Assembly (NCBI GenBank): GCA_964638865.1
Contig: CAZXBG010000176.1
Span: 1 to 6,831 of the forward strand
DNA: 6,831 nucleotides
From: UBA7236 sp964638865
GTDB lineage: Bacteria; Bacteroidota; Bacteroidia; Chitinophagales; BACL12
Direction of reading: 5' to 3'
Below the pieces are notes generated by a model. It was not told the origin of the DNA, searched no databases, and saw only the letters and a list, made by a program, of their open reading frames with translations. Every line of letters begins with the position of its first letter. The first letter of the stretch is position 1. The translations under genes were made by a program, and so were the position numbers. Of the stretch, positions 5,468-6,831 are shown in pieces.

Positions 5468-5511
5468 AAAAGGAGAATCTTCCATAATAAAACAGGTTTA
5501 ATTCTCCGTTT
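5468..5511 (-). terminator. Candidate terminator of the ABC permease gene
   Basis: GGAGAAT (5472-5478) and ATTCTCC (5501-5507) form a perfect 7-bp inverted repeat with a 22-base loop, extended by an A/T-rich outer stem after one mismatch. In the leftward direction the stem starts right after the permease stop codon and is followed by TTTT. The arm is the same 7-base word as the neighbouring heptad array. The long loop makes it a weak terminator. Confidence 0.4.
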
Positions 5512-6738
5512 TTACTCGTAGCGCAAAGCTTCAATGGGATCCATCATAGATGCGCGTCGGGCCGGAATGTAGCCCGCTGCAATTCCGGTAATTACGCAGA
5601 CAACTAATCCAATAAATACCCAGAGCCAGGGAAGTATAAAGTTGGCATTGAGCGCGAGGGCAACCATATTTCCGATGAAAATTCCTAAAATAATTCCGCA
5701 AATTCCACCAATTATACAAATAACGATGCTTTCGATCAAAAATTGAAGGCGAATGGTCTTTCGGTTTGCACCAATTGCCATGCTCACACCAATTTCGCGT
5801 GTGCGTTCATTTACCTGAACTAACATGATATTCATCAAACCTATGGCAGCACCAATCAATGTTATAAATCCGATGAACATAGCGCCAATTGCCACGTAAG
5901 ATAAACTATCTAACATTACACTTACAACGGAATCGCTTTTTGAAACATTAAAATCATCCTCCTCCCCTATTTTTAATTTGCGCACTTGTCGTAGTAAACC
6001 GGTTGCATCACCAATTGCAGGTTCCATATCCTGCGCATTGCTCACTCCAACAGTAATAATGTAGTTATCAGGCCCCGATTTAGGAAAAACACTTCTTGCA
6101 GAGGTTAAAGGAATTAATACCCGGGTATCCGATTGCATAAAACTGCTTCCTTTGGGTTCTAAAATTCCAATTACTCTATAATACTGATTGTTTATGGAAA
6201 TCGGTTTATCTATTGGATTATCCTTTTCCGTAAATACTTTTTCCGCAACATCACTTCCCAAAACAACAACGCGGGATGCACTTTCCAGCTCCTGAGCAGA
6301 AAAGCCCCTGCCCTTCTCAATCGTATATCCTACCACCGAAATAAAATTTTCATCCACCCCAAAAACATCTACATTGGGATTGGTTTTTTTATCCGCTTGT
6401 TTCACCGTTCCCGAACCCTGAATAAATAAACTCGAAATAGAAACATAGGACCCCGAATACGCATATTTACTTTTAAAATTATTTGCTTCTTTATAACTGA
6501 TTGGAGGTTTAGGTTTTTCATCTCCATCCGACATCTCATTAAAATTGCGGATAGAAAAGGAATTTGCACCAAGTGTGGTAAAATTCGAATTGATGGAAGA
6601 TTCCAGGGCATCAATGGCTGTAAGTATTCCGATCAAAGCAGTTAAACCAATCGCGATAATCGTGATCGTGATAATACTCCTCAGGCGATTTGCCTGAATG
6701 GCACGCAATGCAAGGCTGATATTTTCTTTTAAGGTCAA
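5512..6738 (-). CDS. MacB/FtsX-family ABC transporter permease
   Basis: This 408-residue protein has the standard layout of MacB-like permeases. It starts with an amphipathic NISLALRAIQANRLRS and a first membrane helix (about 21-43). A periplasmic MacB-type core follows (about 44-275), with SSINSNFTTLGANSFSI at its start and GRGFSAQE near 144-150. Three further helices follow (about 281-306, 333-362, 370-390). The cytoplasmic coupling segment NERTREIGVSMAIGANRK (310-327) and the ending GYIPARRASMMDPIEALRYE (389-408) are typical. Such proteins work with a separate LolD/MacB-type ATPase to drive mechanical export or lipoprotein transfer; the substrate here is unknown. The start is a TTG at 6738, preceded directly by an in-frame TAA, so no longer frame is possible, and the family alignment leaves no room for a later start. 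No ATPase gene lies in the window. Confidence 0.93.
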   Translation of the reverse strand: MTLKENISLALRAIQANRLRSIITITIIAIGLTALIGILTAIDALESSINSNFTTLGANSFSIRNFNEMSDGDEKPKPPISYKEANNFKSKYAYSGSYVSISSLFIQGSGTVKQADKKTNPNVDVFGVDENFISVVGYTIEKGRGFSAQELESASRVVVLGSDVAEKVFTEKDNPIDKPISINNQYYRVIGILEPKGSSFMQSDTRVLIPLTSARSVFPKSGPDNYIITVGVSNAQDMEPAIGDATGLLRQVRKLKIGEEDDFNVSKSDSVVSVMLDSLSYVAIGAMFIGFITLIGAAIGLMNIMLVQVNERTREIGVSMAIGANRKTIRLQFLIESIVICIIGGICGIILGIFIGNMVALALNANFILPWLWVFIGLVVCVITGIAAGYIPARRASMMDPIEALRYE

Positions 6739-6804
6739 TTATTTAAGTTTGTCTAAATTTTAATTTTTACTGCTTTAAATAAACTACTTCTGTATTTCCT
6801 GTGT

Positions 6805-6813
6805 TACCTTTGC
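6805..6813 (+). promoter_or_regulatory. -7 promoter box for a rightward gene beyond the window
   Basis: TACCTTTGC matches the Bacteroidota -7 consensus TAnnTTTG with the often-seen following C, as in the rpsF promoter. A clear -33 TTTG is missing; the region 21 bases upstream is TTTAAATAAA. If used, transcription begins near 6818 and the gene starts to the right of the window. Confidence 0.45.
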
Positions 6814-6831
6814 AGAAGATTTACAAAAATA

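Overview
This looks like chromosomal DNA from a member of the Bacteroidota, probably an environmental Chitinophagales/Sphingobacteriia-like or Flavobacteriia-like lineage; I cannot place it to genus. Four things support this. The ribosomal operon is rpsF-rpsR-rplI with no ssb or priB inserted. Its promoter is of the TTTG / TAnnTTTG type used by the Bacteroidota primary sigma factor. The three ribosomal genes lack Shine-Dalgarno sequences and have A-rich leaders. A secreted protein ends in a type IX secretion (T9SS) type A sorting domain.

Layout, left to right. Positions 1-334 hold a tandem repeat of a 133-147 bp unit (two full copies and a truncated third) that itself contains arrays of 7-bp repeats. 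It abuts the 3' end of a leftward lipoprotein gene (342-1190). A short divergent promoter region separates this from the rightward ribosomal operon rpsF-rpsR-rplI (1321-2441), which ends at a strong intrinsic terminator at 2554-2588. Then come a leftward gene for a T9SS-exported FN3-like protein (2721-4358), a largely featureless gap (4359-4657), a rightward gene for a small four-helix membrane protein (4658-5008), a leftward hypothetical 98-residue protein (5104-5400), and a leftward MacB/FtsX-type ABC permease (5512-6738). The right edge carries a -7 promoter box for a rightward gene lying outside the window.

Apart from the ribosomal operon, the genes do not form an obvious pathway. They are mostly single-gene units in alternating orientations, and I see no defence, mobile or biosynthetic cluster. 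The most unusual signal is non-coding. Several 7-bp repeat families (ATTCACG, ATGAGTA, AGTGAGA, GGAGAAT and decayed versions) recur in the intergenic gaps. In three cases they begin 2-7 bases after a stop codon, and twice they run directly into a potential hairpin. Two or three proteins also show internal duplications, most clearly the four-helix membrane protein, with an exact 60-residue period.
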